Assembly: GCA_040901445.1 (NCBI GenBank)
Contig: JBBDYQ010000002.1
Span: forward strand, 248,001-312,000
Direction: 5' to 3'
DNA from: Thermoleophilaceae bacterium
Lineage (GTDB): Bacteria; Actinomycetota; Thermoleophilia; Solirubrobacterales; Thermoleophilaceae
DNA length: 64,000 nt
Under the pieces are notes generated by a model. The model was not told where the DNA came from. It ran no database searches and saw only the letters and a program-made list of their open reading frames with translations. Every line of letters starts with the position of its first letter. The first letter of the stretch is position 1. This document shows, one piece after another, positions 18,789 through 27,922 of this stretch. Position numbers and translations under genes: made by a program.

Positions 18789-19793
18789 CTACCGGCGCCG
18801 GCCTGAGGGCAACTCCGGCCGGCGTGCGCGCCGCGCCACCGCCCAGGGGCTGAGGTACCAGAGCCGGTCCGCGCCGGCCCAGGCCGCGAAGCACAGGCCG
18901 CCGACCGTGCCCGTCACGGTGAGCAGCACCCCGGCCGCGGCTGCCGCGGCCACTCCGTCGCTGCCGAGGATGAGCACCGCGGCCGCGGCGCCGACGCTCG
19001 GACCGACCGGAAGCTGACCGAGCGTGACCAGCGCGATCAGCACTGCGATCGCATCGAAGAACGAGGCATCCACGCCCACCGCGTGCAGCAGTATCCAGTT
19101 GCGGAAGATCTGCGCGAACACCGCCACCAGCACGTAGCCGATCACGCGGCCTCCACCCGACAGGCTGCGGAGCACCGCCAGGCCCAGCCACAGCTCGCGG
19201 CCCTTGCGGGCGGCGAGATGCCGCAACCCCGCGCTGGCCGTCCCGATCACCGCAAGGCAGACGATCGGCAGCCACCACGGCAGGCCGAGCGGCCCGACCA
19301 GGGTGAACGACGTGAGCGCCGCCAGGGTCGCCTCGACGGCGAGGATCGGGAACTCCGCGGCGATCAGCGTCGGCACCTGCGGGCTGACCTCCGGGGACGA
19401 GCGCCGCAGCGCGGCGATCCGCGCGGCGACTCCGAGATGCCCGTTGATCACGCCGCCCAGGACCTGCATGCTCGATGCCCGGTAGAGCACGCGGCGGGCG
19501 ACGGTCCCGCCGGCGGCCTCGATGGTCAGATGCCACGCCTCACTGCGCGCGACCAGCGCGACGATCTGCAGCAGCGCGGTGAGCGCGAGCACCCCGACGG
19601 CGGCGTCGGAGAGGGCGGTGGCGAACTCGTGGCGGCGCCCGGCGAGGAGATACGCGAGCAGCCCCGCCGTGGCCAGCGAGCCCACGACGGTGATGAGCGT
19701 GCGGTGGCGGCGACCGAAGGTGCGAACGCGGGCCGTCAGCTCGGACAACCGGCCCGCCGCCGGCCGCGGTCTCGCCGAGAGCTCCTCGGCCAT
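18789..19793 (-). CDS. Flippase-like polytopic membrane protein (LPG synthase TM-domain family)
   Basis: A 334-residue protein with about eight hydrophobic segments and little else. The pattern fits the UPF0104/AglD-like family related to the membrane domain of lysylphosphatidylglycerol synthase; members are proposed lipid or glycolipid flippases. No soluble catalytic domain is attached. I chose ATG at 19793 because TAGCTT ends seven bases upstream. That hexamer overlaps the TAG stop of the upstream gene. It converges with the GH3-like gene, leaving a 21-base gap. Confidence 0.75.
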   Translation of the reverse strand: MAEELSARPRPAAGRLSELTARVRTFGRRHRTLITVVGSLATAGLLAYLLAGRRHEFATALSDAAVGVLALTALLQIVALVARSEAWHLTIEAAGGTVARRVLYRASSMQVLGGVINGHLGVAARIAALRRSSPEVSPQVPTLIAAEFPILAVEATLAALTSFTLVGPLGLPWWLPIVCLAVIGTASAGLRHLAARKGRELWLGLAVLRSLSGGGRVIGYVLVAVFAQIFRNWILLHAVGVDASFFDAIAVLIALVTLGQLPVGPSVGAAAAVLILGSDGVAAAAAAGVLLTVTGTVGGLCFAAWAGADRLWYLSPWAVARRARRPELPSGRRR

Positions 19794-19800
19794 CGCAGCG

Positions 19801-19806
19801 AAGCTA
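19801..19806 (-). promoter_or_regulatory. -10 element built on an upstream stop codon
   Basis: TAGCTT (minus strand) begins with the TAG stop (19804-19806) of the gene at 19804-20202 and ends seven bases before the ATG at 19793. Confidence 0.5.
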
Positions 19807-20202
19807 CCAGCCACCGGCGCGCGAGGGCGCCTGGCGCGGCGCGCGCCCGACCAGCCCCGCGGCCACTGCCGCCGCTGCCGCCGCTAGCCCGACCCACGCC
19901 CCGACGCGGCGCTCCACAGGCACGTCGAGCCCGTCGAAGTCGAAGCCGAAGTCCGGTGGCAGCACAACCCGAGCGGCCACGAGCGCCAGGGCGAGCGCGG
20001 CGAGCGGCGCCGACCCCGCCGCGCGCCCGTCTGCCCGCACGCTCACGAGGTTGAGCGCCGCGAGCACCACCGCAGCCCGCAGCCAGAAGCTGGCGTCCCA
20101 GCCGTTTGGCTCATAGGCGCCGAGGCCGTACCACGGGAGCAGGAGGATGGACGCGGCGAGGAGCCCGCTCGAGGCGAGCGCAGCCCGGCGCGCCCAGGTC
20201 AA
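19804..20202 (-). CDS. Small four-helix membrane protein
   Basis: A 132-residue protein of about four transmembrane helices joined by short loops, with LPWYGLGAYEPNGWDASFW between the first two. It starts with TTG at 20202 overlapping the TGA stop of recR (TTGA), so it is probably translated by coupling to recR. I do not recognise a family and infer only an integral membrane location. Possible roles linked to recR or DNA repair would be guesswork. Confidence 0.65.
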   Translation of the reverse strand: MTWARRAALASSGLLAASILLLPWYGLGAYEPNGWDASFWLRAAVVLAALNLVSVRADGRAAGSAPLAALALALVAARVVLPPDFGFDFDGLDVPVERRVGAWVGLAAAAAAVAAGLVGRAPRQAPSRAGGW

Positions 20203-20798
20203 AGCGCCCTGCGCCCCTGGAACGCCTTGCCCAGCGTGATCTCGTCGGCGTACTCGAGGTCGGCGCCCACCGGCAGACCGCTGGCCAGGCGGGTGACCGC
20301 GGCGTCGGGCGCGCGCTCGCGCAGCACGTCGGCGATGTAGAGCGCGGTGGCCTCCCCCGTCGTGGTGGCATTGGTTGCCACCACGACCTCGCGGACGCCG
20401 CCGGCCTCGACGCGGCGGACGAGCTCCTCGATGTGGAGGTCCTCGGGATCGATGCCGTCGATCGGGGAGAGCGCCCCGCCGAGCACGTGGTAGCGGCCGT
20501 GGAACTCGTTCGTGCGCTCGATCGGGATCACATCGCCGGGCTCCTCCACCGCACACAGCACCGCGCTGTCGCGGCGCTCGTCCTCACAGATGCGACAGCG
20601 CGGCCCCACGGCCAGGTTGAAGCAGACCTCGCACTGGCCCACCGTCTCCTTGACCTCGCGGATGGCGTCGGCCAGCGGCAGCGCCTGGTCGGGCGGCATG
20701 CGCAGGATGTGGAAGGCCAGCCGCTGTGCGGTGCGCTGGCCCACCCCGGGCAGGCGGGCGAGCTCTGTGATCAGGCGGTTGACAGGGGGTGCAAACAC
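20199..20798 (-). CDS. recR: Recombination protein RecR
   Basis: A 199-residue recombination mediator acting with RecF/RecO to load RecA at gaps. It has the N-terminal helix-hairpin-helix (LPGVGQRTAQRLAF), the zinc finger CEVC...CRIC near 56-71 and the Toprim domain (with VVVATNATTTGEATA). In most bacteria recR directly follows ybaB and dnaX. Here a methyltransferase gene on the other strand separates them. GTG at 20798 has no SD; TACGCT nine bases upstream is a likely -10. Confidence 0.96.
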   Translation of the reverse strand: MFAPPVNRLITELARLPGVGQRTAQRLAFHILRMPPDQALPLADAIREVKETVGQCEVCFNLAVGPRCRICEDERRDSAVLCAVEEPGDVIPIERTNEFHGRYHVLGGALSPIDGIDPEDLHIEELVRRVEAGGVREVVVATNATTTGEATALYIADVLRERAPDAAVTRLASGLPVGADLEYADEITLGKAFQGRRAL

Positions 20799-20807
20799 GG
20801 ACCAGGC

Positions 20808-20817
20808 AGCGTACAGT
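20808..20817. promoter_or_regulatory. Bidirectional promoter: overlapping -10 elements of recR and the methyltransferase gene
   Basis: Minus-strand TACGCT (20808-20813) serves recR and plus-strand TACAGT (20812-20817) serves the gene at 20848. They share the TA at 20812-20813, repeating the lysC arrangement. Confidence 0.55.
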
Positions 20818-20847
20818 CGCCGTCAGCGATACCCAGGGGGGTGCAAC

Positions 20848-21636
20848 ATGACGGATGTCGTCGAGTTCAAGCAGCGCAACCGGGCGACGTGGGCGGCGGG
20901 CGACTTCGACGTGATCGCGGAGCGCATCTGGAAAGTCGGTGCGAGCTGCGTGAAGCATGCGGGCGTCCGCGAGGGGGACGACGTGCTCGATGTGGCCTGC
21001 GGCACCGGCAACGCCGCCCTTCGGGCGGCCCAGGCCGGTGGGCGTGTGACGGGCGGGGACCTCACGCCGGAGCTGTTCGAGGCCGGGCGCCGCCGAGCCG
21101 CGGCGCTGGGCGTGGAGGTGGACTGGGTTCAGGCCGACGCCGAGGACCTTCCGTTCGAGGACGCCGCCTACGACGCCGTCCTCTCGACCTTCGGCTGCAT
21201 GTTCGCGCCGCGTCACGAGCTCGCGGCCGGCGAGATCGCTCGCGTGCTCAGGCCGGGCGGCCGGATGGCACTGTGCAACTGGACTCCCGAGGGCGAGATC
21301 GGCGACTTCTTCCGCACCATCGGCGGGCACATGCCGCCTCCCCCGGAGTTTGCGCAGCCGCCGCTGCTGTGGGGCACCGAGGACCACGTCCGCGAGCTCT
21401 TCGACGGCACCGGCATCCAGCTCGAGTTCTCGCGCGAGGAGGCGGTCATGGAGTTCGGCTCTGCCGAAGAGGCAGTCGAGGAGTACGAGACCAAGTTCGG
21501 GCCGGTGGTCATGGCCAAGGCCGCACTGGAGGCCCAGGGCGCCTGGGAGCCGCTGCGCAACGACCTGCTCGCGCTGTTCCGCGATTCGCGCTTCGAGGCC
21601 GAGTACCTCGTCGTGCGCGGGACGAAGAGCGGCTAG
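20848..21636 (+). CDS. Class I SAM-dependent methyltransferase
   Basis: A 262-residue Rossmann methyltransferase. Motif I is [13 protein letters not shown] near residues 47-59; motif II and the acidic loop ([12 protein letters not shown]) follow; [16 protein letters not shown] is the post-motif strand. It resembles the UbiE/COQ5-like small-molecule group; the substrate is unknown. A G-rich SD (AGGGGGG) precedes ATG at 20848. It interrupts the usual dnaX-ybaB-recR order and shares its stop (CTAG) with convergent ybaB. Confidence 0.9.
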   Translation: MTDVVEFKQRNRATWAAGDFDVIAERIWKVGASCVKHAGVREGDDVLDVACGTGNAALRAAQAGGRVTGGDLTPELFEAGRRRAAALGVEVDWVQADAEDLPFEDAAYDAVLSTFGCMFAPRHELAAGEIARVLRPGGRMALCNWTPEGEIGDFFRTIGGHMPPPPEFAQPPLLWGTEDHVRELFDGTGIQLEFSREEAVMEFGSAEEAVEEYETKFGPVVMAKAALEAQGAWEPLRNDLLALFRDSRFEAEYLVVRGTKSG

Positions 21637-21989
21637 AGGCCCGGCAGGCCCAGCCCGCCGAGGCCGCCCACGCCGCCCGCCCCGCCCGCGAGCGGGCCGG
21701 CGGCCGCCTCCATCTTTCGAGCGGCCAGCTCCTGCGCCGAGCGCAGCGCCTCGTTGGCGGCGGCGAGCACCATGTCCTGCAGCATCTCGACGTCCTCGGG
21801 ATCCACCGCGTCGGGGTCGATCGCAACGTCCTTGAGCTCGAGGTCGCCGCTCACCTTCACGGTGACCATCCCGCCGCCCGCGCTGGCCTCCACGACCTCG
21901 TGCTTCAGCTCCTCCTGGGCCTTGGCCATCTCGGCCTGCATCTGCTGGACCTGCTTCATCATCTGGTTGAGGTTGGGCTGCTGCGGCAC
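21633..21989 (-). CDS. YbaB/EbfC nucleoid-associated protein
   Basis: A 118-residue DNA-binding protein. The N-terminal helix ([23 protein letters not shown]) and the strand motif [22 protein letters not shown] (partly quoted) are typical of the family, which binds DNA as a dimer. The C-terminus ends in a Gly-rich tail ([17 protein letters not shown]). GTG at 21989 lies two bases after the dnaX stop, so the two genes are co-transcribed. Confidence 0.95.
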   Translation of the reverse strand: MPQQPNLNQMMKQVQQMQAEMAKAQEELKHEVVEASAGGGMVTVKVSGDLELKDVAIDPDAVDPEDVEMLQDMVLAAANEALRSAQELAARKMEAAAGPLAGGAGGVGGLGGLGLPGL

Positions 21990-21991
21990 GG

Positions 21992-23719
21992 TCAGGCCTC
22001 CGGTTGGTCAGGGTCGTCGTCGAGGATCTCGGTGGCGCCGAAGTCGCTGCGCAGGCGCTCCAGCAGCTCGGCCTCGCTGAGCGCGGCGGGGCGGGCGTCG
22101 GGCGCCGGCTCGCCGCCCAGCTCGCAAAGCGGGTCCACCGCCTGGCCGGTGAGGCCCTTGATGGCGCCGTGGAGCAGCTCGCGCTTGGACTCGACCTTCT
22201 TCTTGGCGAACTCCGAGCCGGTGGGGAAGGCCACGATCAGGCGGCTGCCCTCGAGCGTTGCCGGCCGGCCCTCGGCCAGCGACGCGCCGATCAGGCCGTT
22301 CTGCTCCATGACGGCGTCCACCACGGCGGGCCACAGCGTCACGAGGCGGTCGAAGTCGAGCACGGGCGCGGGCGACTCCTCCGGGGCGGCCTGCGCCACG
22401 GCCGCCACCGGCTCGGCGGCGGGGCGCTCGGCACGCGGCGCGGGGGCCTCCGGCCGCGACTGAGGCCGCGACGCCGGCTCGGCCGCCGGCGAGGCGGCGC
22501 GCTCGCGCTCATGCTCGGCCTCCGGCTTGGGCGCCGGCGGCGGCGCGGTGGGGGGCGCCACGGGAGCGCCGCCACCCTGCGCGAGCCGCTGCTCGAGCTG
22601 CTCGATCCGGAACATGAGCGCCTGCATGGTGAGGTCCGCCTGCGGCTGCGCCGCCTTGAGCAGGGCGATCTCGAGCTGGATACGCGGCTCGGCGCCGTCC
22701 TTGACCTTGCCGAGGGCGTCGGCCAGCAGGTCGATGGCGCGCACCACCTCGCCCTGGGCGAGCCGCTCGGCCTGGCCGGCCAGGCGGTCGGTGTGCTCGG
22801 CCGTGACGGCGAACGAGTCGGGCACGTCGCCGAGCGTCTGGACCACGAACAGGTGGCGCAGGTGGGCGGCGAAGTCCTTCATGAACTGGACGTAGTCGCG
22901 GCCGGAGGCGGCGAGCCGCTCGACGGCGAGAAGCGCGGCCTTGGGATCGTGCGCGCCGAGGGCGTCGGCGGACTCCAGCACGAGCTCGGCATCGGCCACG
23001 CCGAGCACCTGGAGCACGTCGTCGAGCTGGACCTCCTTGCCCCCGTAGGTCACGAGCTGCTCGAGCGTGCCCAGCGCGTCGCGGAAGCTGCCGGCGGCGT
23101 GCCTTGCCAGCAGGCCGACCGCGGCGTCCGGCAGCCCGATCTCCTCCTCCGCCGCCACCTTGCGCAGCACCCCCGCGATCTGCTCCAGCGAGGGCCGGTG
23201 GAAGTCGAAGCGGTGGCAGCGGTCCACGATCGTGGCCGGCACCTTGTGCGCCTCGGTGGTGGCGAGCACGAAGACCACGTGCGCGGGCGGCTCCTCGAGC
23301 GTCTTGAGGAACGCATTCCACGCCGCGGTGGAGAGCATGTGGGCCTCGTCGAGGATGTACACGCGGCTGCCGCCGCCCATCGGCGCGAGCGCCACGTTCT
23401 CGCGCAGCTCGCGGATGTCGTCCACCGAGTTGTTGGACGCGGCGTCCATCTCCACCACGTCGAGCGACGTGCCGGCCATGATCGCCTTGCAGGACGGGGC
23501 GTCGGCGGGGAAGTCCGCGCTGGGCCCGCCCTCGGCGTTCAGCGCGCAGGCAAGGAGCTTCGCCGTGCTCGTCTTGCCCGTGCCGCGCGAGCCCACGAAC
23601 AGGTAGGCGTGATGCACCTTGCCGAGCCCGATGGCGTTGCGAAGCGTGCGGACGATGTGCTCCTGGCCGACCACGTCCGCGAAGGTGCGCGGGCGGTGAC
23701 GGCGGTAGAGGGAGAGCAT
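21992..23719 (-). CDS. dnaX: DNA polymerase III subunit gamma/tau
   Basis: A 575-residue clamp-loader ATPase. Walker [10 protein letters not shown] lies near residues 44-52, followed by the DEAH box and the sensor [10 protein letters not shown] Pro/Ala/Glu-rich linker (about 375-450) joins the AAA+ part to a C-terminal domain like that of tau. Three of the four zinc-module cysteines are missing: the segment after LLACALN reads without the usual Cys spacing and keeps only SCK. I chose ATG at 23719 because TACGAT ends six bases before it; the longer frame to 23938 lacks homology. Confidence 0.95.
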   Translation of the reverse strand: MLSLYRRHRPRTFADVVGQEHIVRTLRNAIGLGKVHHAYLFVGSRGTGKTSTAKLLACALNAEGGPSADFPADAPSCKAIMAGTSLDVVEMDAASNNSVDDIRELRENVALAPMGGGSRVYILDEAHMLSTAAWNAFLKTLEEPPAHVVFVLATTEAHKVPATIVDRCHRFDFHRPSLEQIAGVLRKVAAEEEIGLPDAAVGLLARHAAGSFRDALGTLEQLVTYGGKEVQLDDVLQVLGVADAELVLESADALGAHDPKAALLAVERLAASGRDYVQFMKDFAAHLRHLFVVQTLGDVPDSFAVTAEHTDRLAGQAERLAQGEVVRAIDLLADALGKVKDGAEPRIQLEIALLKAAQPQADLTMQALMFRIEQLEQRLAQGGGAPVAPPTAPPPAPKPEAEHERERAASPAAEPASRPQSRPEAPAPRAERPAAEPVAAVAQAAPEESPAPVLDFDRLVTLWPAVVDAVMEQNGLIGASLAEGRPATLEGSRLIVAFPTGSEFAKKKVESKRELLHGAIKGLTGQAVDPLCELGGEPAPDARPAALSEAELLERLRSDFGATEILDDDPDQPEA

Positions 23720-23725
23720 CGGGGC

Positions 23726-23731
23726 ATCGTA
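23726..23731 (-). promoter_or_regulatory. -10 element of dnaX (leaderless)
   Basis: Minus-strand TACGAT ends six bases before the dnaX ATG; no SD sequence is present. Confidence 0.55.
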
Positions 23732-23754
23732 GCCGCGGGCTCCCCCGGCGAGGA

Positions 23755-25959
23755 CTACGACCGCGGAGCGTGCGGCTCGCGGGCCGCCGAGCCCGAGTCC
23801 TCGGCTCCCTCCGACTCCGCCAGGTAGCTCTCGCCCTGGGTGAGGATGACGGTGAGCCTGCGCACGAGGTCGAACACCCGGACCTGCCCCTCGCGCACGC
23901 GGGTGATGGTGCCGTTGCGGCAGTCCCGGGTCAGCCACTCGGTGCCGCGCACCGTCGAGGCGCTGTAGTTGCCGCGGGTGCGGAAGTTGGCGTCACCGTC
24001 GGTCTCGCCCCACAGCCTCTGGTCCTCGTCCCGGCACTCGTGCTCCTCGTCGCCACGGTGGGTGGCGGGCAGCATCGCCGGCTCATCGAGGTCGTCGCTC
24101 TTCAGGCGCAGCTCGGTGACCGGCGGCGTGCCCAGCTCCTGGGTGAGCACGAAGATGCCGTCGTGGAAGTCGCCCGTCTGCAGGGCGCCCGTGCGGTCCT
24201 TCACGGTGGTGATCCGGACCTCGCCCCGGCGCGTGTCGATGGTCGAACCCAGCGGGATCTCGACCGGGCCCGTGAGCTTCACGAGCTCGCCCGAGGGGAA
24301 CCGCACGAACACGGTGCCGCTCACCAGGCCGATCACGGCCGTCTCGCCCAGGACCGGCTCGAGACCGCCCGCCGTGGGGTCGCCGGCCGCGGGCGGGAGC
24401 CCGGCGCCCGGGAAGGAGGCTCCGAAGAACGAGGATCCGCCGGGACCATCGGGCGGGTTGTCGCCGTCGCCGGTCTCGCCGTCCTCGTCGAGGGGATCGG
24501 GGTCGGCGGGGGACTCGGGCGGATCGGAAGGCGGAGTCTGCGGGGGCGGCGGGGGCGCTGTGCCCGGCGGCGGCGGGGTGGTGCCGGACGGGGGCGGCTG
24601 TGACGCCGCGGCGGCCGTCAGCATCACGGTCGTCTGTGCGGCGCTGCCCTCGGCGGCGCCGGCTATCGCGGAGATGGTGTTCTCACCGGGGAGGAAGCTG
24701 CCGCTCAGCGGGGTGCTGAAGGCCCCGAAGAAGGTCCCAACCGGATCCAAGGGCGCCGGGACCGGGTCCCCGCCGTTCAGGCTCACGAGCACCTCGTCCA
24801 CGCCCAGGACGTTGAAGTCGGACAGCGTGGCGGGGTCGGCCACGGGCGTGCAGGTGCCGCCGGTGGCATCGGCGATGTCCTGCAGTGGGCCCTCGCCGCA
24901 GCCGCCCTCCGTGGCCTCTCCGAAGTAGAAGGTGAAGATCCGGATGCCGGCCTGGCGAGCGTCCTCGAGCGCGTCGTCGTAGTTGTCAGTGGAATCGCTT
25001 CCGTCGGAGAAGAAGAACGCGACCCTGGGCTGACCTGGGGGCCGGCCGTCGAAAGTGGCGGTGACCTCATCGAGCGCATCGCCGAAGCTCGCATCCACGA
25101 CCGCCGCGAGGAATGCGGGGCCCTCATCGAAGAAGCCTTCGCCGTGTAGGCCCCTGAGCGCATCCTCGACGTCGGGCACGTCGTTGCGGTTGTTGTCGGC
25201 CGCGGAGCCGGTGAAGTCCTGGATCCCGGCCGTGGGCTCATCCAAGTCCTTTACTTCGGGCTCCCCCTCGCCCTCGCCCGAGCCGAACGAGACGACGCCC
25301 ACCTCGATCCCTTCCCGCACGAAGTTGCCGTGGAGCTCGAGCGCCGCCGCGATCTGGCAGTCGAGCGCCCTTCTGGTCCCGTCGTGGTTCTGGTCCTCGC
25401 AGTCAGGTGCGGCCGTGATGGTGCTCCGCGACACGTCGATCACGAAGAGGCTGGCCACCCCCACGTCGAGCGGGCCGAGGCTCACCTCTCCGCTCACGGT
25501 CACCGTCTGCTCACCCGCCTCGATGGCCTCCCCGTCGACGGGCTCGTCGATGGTGACCACGAGCGGCTTGTCGGGTGTCTCCTCCTCGGTGGGCGGAGGA
25601 GGCGTGGGCGTGGTGTCGGTCGGCGTGGTCGCGGTGGTCTCGAAGGACTGCAGCGAGAGCTGCTGCGGGGCGCGATCCTCCTCGACCGGCGGCGGCGGAT
25701 CCTCCTCGACCGGCGGCGGCGGGGGCGGCTTCTCCTCAACCGGCGGCGGGGGCGGCTTGTCCTCGACCGGCGGCGGGGGCGGCTTCTCCTCGACCGGCGG
25801 CGGGACGGGTTCAGCCTCCGTCCCGGTCGGCTCCGGATCGGGCGCGGTGGCCGCAGCGGTGAGCGCAACCGGCCATGTTCCGCCGGCGAGCATCGCCGCC
25901 GTCAGCGCGCAGACCGCCCTCATGCCGGAACGCCGGCGCGCGACAAGACTGATGTGCAT
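23755..25959 (-). CDS. Secreted VWA-domain protein with FecR-like C-terminus
   Basis: A 734-residue exported protein. Residues 1-37 form a signal peptide. Residues 45-95 are a Pro/Glu repeat (PPPPVEEK-like units). Residues 140-400 form a von Willebrand A domain with the metal site DVSRS near 176 and FSDGSDS later. A second Pro-rich linker follows. The last 200 residues look FecR-like (RGEVRITTVKDRTGA...GIFVLTQ). VWA domains bind proteins through a divalent metal, so surface adhesion or scaffold assembly is likely. ATG at 25959 follows GGGGGGAA. No partner gene identifies a pathway. Confidence 0.75.
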   Translation of the reverse strand: MHISLVARRRSGMRAVCALTAAMLAGGTWPVALTAAATAPDPEPTGTEAEPVPPPVEEKPPPPPVEDKPPPPPVEEKPPPPPPVEEDPPPPVEEDRAPQQLSLQSFETTATTPTDTTPTPPPPTEEETPDKPLVVTIDEPVDGEAIEAGEQTVTVSGEVSLGPLDVGVASLFVIDVSRSTITAAPDCEDQNHDGTRRALDCQIAAALELHGNFVREGIEVGVVSFGSGEGEGEPEVKDLDEPTAGIQDFTGSAADNNRNDVPDVEDALRGLHGEGFFDEGPAFLAAVVDASFGDALDEVTATFDGRPPGQPRVAFFFSDGSDSTDNYDDALEDARQAGIRIFTFYFGEATEGGCGEGPLQDIADATGGTCTPVADPATLSDFNVLGVDEVLVSLNGGDPVPAPLDPVGTFFGAFSTPLSGSFLPGENTISAIAGAAEGSAAQTTVMLTAAAASQPPPSGTTPPPPGTAPPPPPQTPPSDPPESPADPDPLDEDGETGDGDNPPDGPGGSSFFGASFPGAGLPPAAGDPTAGGLEPVLGETAVIGLVSGTVFVRFPSGELVKLTGPVEIPLGSTIDTRRGEVRITTVKDRTGALQTGDFHDGIFVLTQELGTPPVTELRLKSDDLDEPAMLPATHRGDEEHECRDEDQRLWGETDGDANFRTRGNYSASTVRGTEWLTRDCRNGTITRVREGQVRVFDLVRRLTVILTQGESYLAESEGAEDSGSAAREPHAPRS
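25677..25803 (-). repeat. Tandem repeat coding for Pro/Glu-rich stalk
   Basis: About four to five imperfect 27-33-base units, each encoding PPPPPVEEK or PPPPPVEDK, lie within the VWA protein gene. Copy number is likely to vary between strains. Confidence 0.75.
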
Positions 25960-26098
25960 TGGCGTGTTCCCCCCAGCCCGAGCTCTCGGACGTCTGCTGG
26001 CTGACCCGTCTACACCACGGGTACCTCAGAAAGGGCAGTATGTCAATCGATTGGGTGGTCGGCGCCGATCGGGCCACCGTGCCCGGATGCCCGGCAGG

Positions 26099-26104
26099 TA
26101 GCTT
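26099..26104 (+). promoter_or_regulatory. -10 element of the membrane protein gene at 26113 (leaderless)
   Basis: TAGCTT is followed by eight bases and the ATG at 26113; no SD sequence is present. Confidence 0.5.
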
Positions 26105-26112
26105 CTCCCGCC

Positions 26113-27630
26113 ATGACCGCCCGCCGCCGGGCCCTGGTGGACGTGGTCGCGAGCGTCTGTGTGGCGGCCGCGATCTTCGCGTTCTTCGGCCACGCCTTCC
26201 TCAACTACGACTCGATGTACGCCCTCGTGTGGGGCGAGGACATCGTTGAGGGGCGCACGCCGCAGTACGACGCGCCTGTCGCGCCCACTCCCCATCCGCT
26301 GGCCACCGCGGTCGGCGCGGTCGTGGCTCCCCTCGGCGAGACCTCCGCCGAGACGGTCTTCATCGCGCTGGTGCTGCTGGGCTTCGGGGCGCTGGTGGTG
26401 GCGCTGTTCCGGCTGGGCTCCGAGTCGTACGGGGTGGCCGTGGGGGTGCTGGCCGGGCTGATCTTCGTCACCCGTGTGCCGCCGCTCAACTTCGGCATCC
26501 GGGGCTATGTGGACCTCCCCACGGTCGCGTTCATCGCCTGGGCCGCGGTGCTCGAGGCCCGGCGGCCGCGACGCGGCGCCGCGGTGCTCGTGCTGCTGGG
26601 CCTGGCGGGGCTGCTGCGGCCGGAGGCGTGGCTGTTCGCCGCGCTCTACTGGCTGTGGCTGGTGCTGCCGCTCTCCGCCGATCGGACGGCAGACCGGCTC
26701 CCCGCCTGGCTGCGGTCGATCGGCTACGGGCTGGCGGGCGTGCGGGCGCCGCGCCGGGACCTGCGTGCGCGCCTGGGCCTGGCGCTGCTCGCCGTGGCCG
26801 CCCCGGTGCTGTGGCTGCTCAGCGATCTCGCCGTGACCGGTGATTTGCTCTGGTCGCTGCACGGCACCAGCGACCTCGCCGCCGAGCTGGGCCGGCCCAC
26901 GGGCATCGAGCGCGTGCCCGAGCTGCTGCCGCGCCGCCTCGGTGAGATCCTGCGCCTGCCCGAGCTGCTTTGCGCCGTGGCCGGCACCACGGCCGGGCTG
27001 GTTTGGATGCGGCGGCGCACGATCGTGCCGCTGGCGGTGGCGGTGCTCAACGGCATCGCGTACGTGGCGTTCTCCATCGCCGGACTGTCGCTGCTCACGC
27101 GTTACCTGTTCCTTGCCGCGGCGATGCTGTCCGTGCTCGCCGCGGTCGCCGTGTTCGGCTGGCGGTCGCTGCCGGTCGAACATCCGGTGCGGGAACGCTG
27201 GCGGGCTGCCGGGCTCGCCGCTCTCGCGCTGCTGGTGCTGTTCAGCTGGCCCCAGGCACAGCGTCTCGGCGACCTGCGCGACGACATCGCCGCCCGCGAC
27301 CGCGTGCAGGCCGACCTCCACGACCTCGTGTCGGCGGACCGCGCGGAGGCGCTGCTGGACCGCTGCCCGGGCCCGGTCTTCGTCCCCAACCACCGGCCGG
27401 TGCCGTCGCTCGCCTACTGGACCGGGCGCCGCGTGACCGAGATCGTGTCCGCTGAGCAGGTTGCGCCCTCGGCGAACGGCCTCTTCATAGCCCCCCGCCC
27501 GGAGGTGGCCTCGCTCTCGATCCTCGACCCGGCGGACGAGTCGCTGCCGGTGGACGTCGTCCCGTCCGGCTATCGAGTGGCAGGCGAGAACCGCTCCTGG
27601 CGGCTGCTCGCCGGGCCGGGGTGCGGTTAG
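26113..27630 (+). CDS. Polytopic membrane protein, glycosyltransferase-39-like
   Basis: A 505-residue protein with roughly ten hydrophobic segments. The first extracytoplasmic loop is acidic (LNYDSMYALVWGEDIVEGRTPQYD, partly quoted), as in GT-C fold enzymes such as protein mannosyltransferases, where Asp residues in this loop bind metal and sugar-lipid. The final 130 residues are a soluble extracytoplasmic tail. GT-C membership is inference from topology and the loop; donor and acceptor are unknown. The gene stands alone and ends four bases before the SRP RNA gene on the other strand. Confidence 0.65.
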   Translation: MTARRRALVDVVASVCVAAAIFAFFGHAFLNYDSMYALVWGEDIVEGRTPQYDAPVAPTPHPLATAVGAVVAPLGETSAETVFIALVLLGFGALVVALFRLGSESYGVAVGVLAGLIFVTRVPPLNFGIRGYVDLPTVAFIAWAAVLEARRPRRGAAVLVLLGLAGLLRPEAWLFAALYWLWLVLPLSADRTADRLPAWLRSIGYGLAGVRAPRRDLRARLGLALLAVAAPVLWLLSDLAVTGDLLWSLHGTSDLAAELGRPTGIERVPELLPRRLGEILRLPELLCAVAGTTAGLVWMRRRTIVPLAVAVLNGIAYVAFSIAGLSLLTRYLFLAAAMLSVLAAVAVFGWRSLPVEHPVRERWRAAGLAALALLVLFSWPQAQRLGDLRDDIAARDRVQADLHDLVSADRAEALLDRCPGPVFVPNHRPVPSLAYWTGRRVTEIVSAEQVAPSANGLFIAPRPEVASLSILDPADESLPVDVVPSGYRVAGENRSWRLLAGPGCG

Positions 27631-27634
27631 AAGC

Positions 27635-27909
27635 GGACCGTGCACCCGCCTTCGAAGTGAGCTCTCGAGCGTGCCCGTCGGCGTCCGGCTCCGGCCAGGC
27701 TTCCCCGCGGCGCATGACCGGGACCGCTTAAGGCTGCTTCCTTCCGGACCTGACCTGGTTCACGACCGACCATCGCGCGGGACCTGACCATCAGCGCCTG
27801 ACACCGGCGTACTGACCCCGAGAACCGGCACCCCTCGGACGGGGATTCGGCCTCGCTAGAGCGGATTGCGAGCGACAGGGCACCGCTACCTCCCCGCCTA
27901 GCACGGTCC
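27635..27909 (-). ncRNA. ffs: Signal recognition particle RNA, large type with Alu domain
   Basis: The minus strand carries the universal S-domain core around CAGGTCAGGTCCGGAAGG followed by AAGCAGCC (about 27733-27758). Unlike the ~110-base small form, a long 5' part is present, including GGGGAGGTAGCGGTGCCC and CGCAATCCGCTCTAGC, which match the Alu-type 5' domain of large bacterial SRP RNAs. The 5' end GGACCGTGC (27901-27909) pairs perfectly with 3' GCACGGTCC (plus strand 27635-27643), which sets the ends at 275 bases. The RNA scaffolds Ffh in membrane-protein targeting. Confidence 0.9.
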
Positions 27910-27916
27910 TACGTGA

Positions 27917-27922
27917 AGGCTA
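27917..27922 (-). promoter_or_regulatory. -10 element of the SRP RNA gene
   Basis: Minus-strand TAGCCT lies seven bases before the inferred RNA 5' end at 27909. Its first three bases are the TAG stop of the small gene upstream. Confidence 0.55.
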
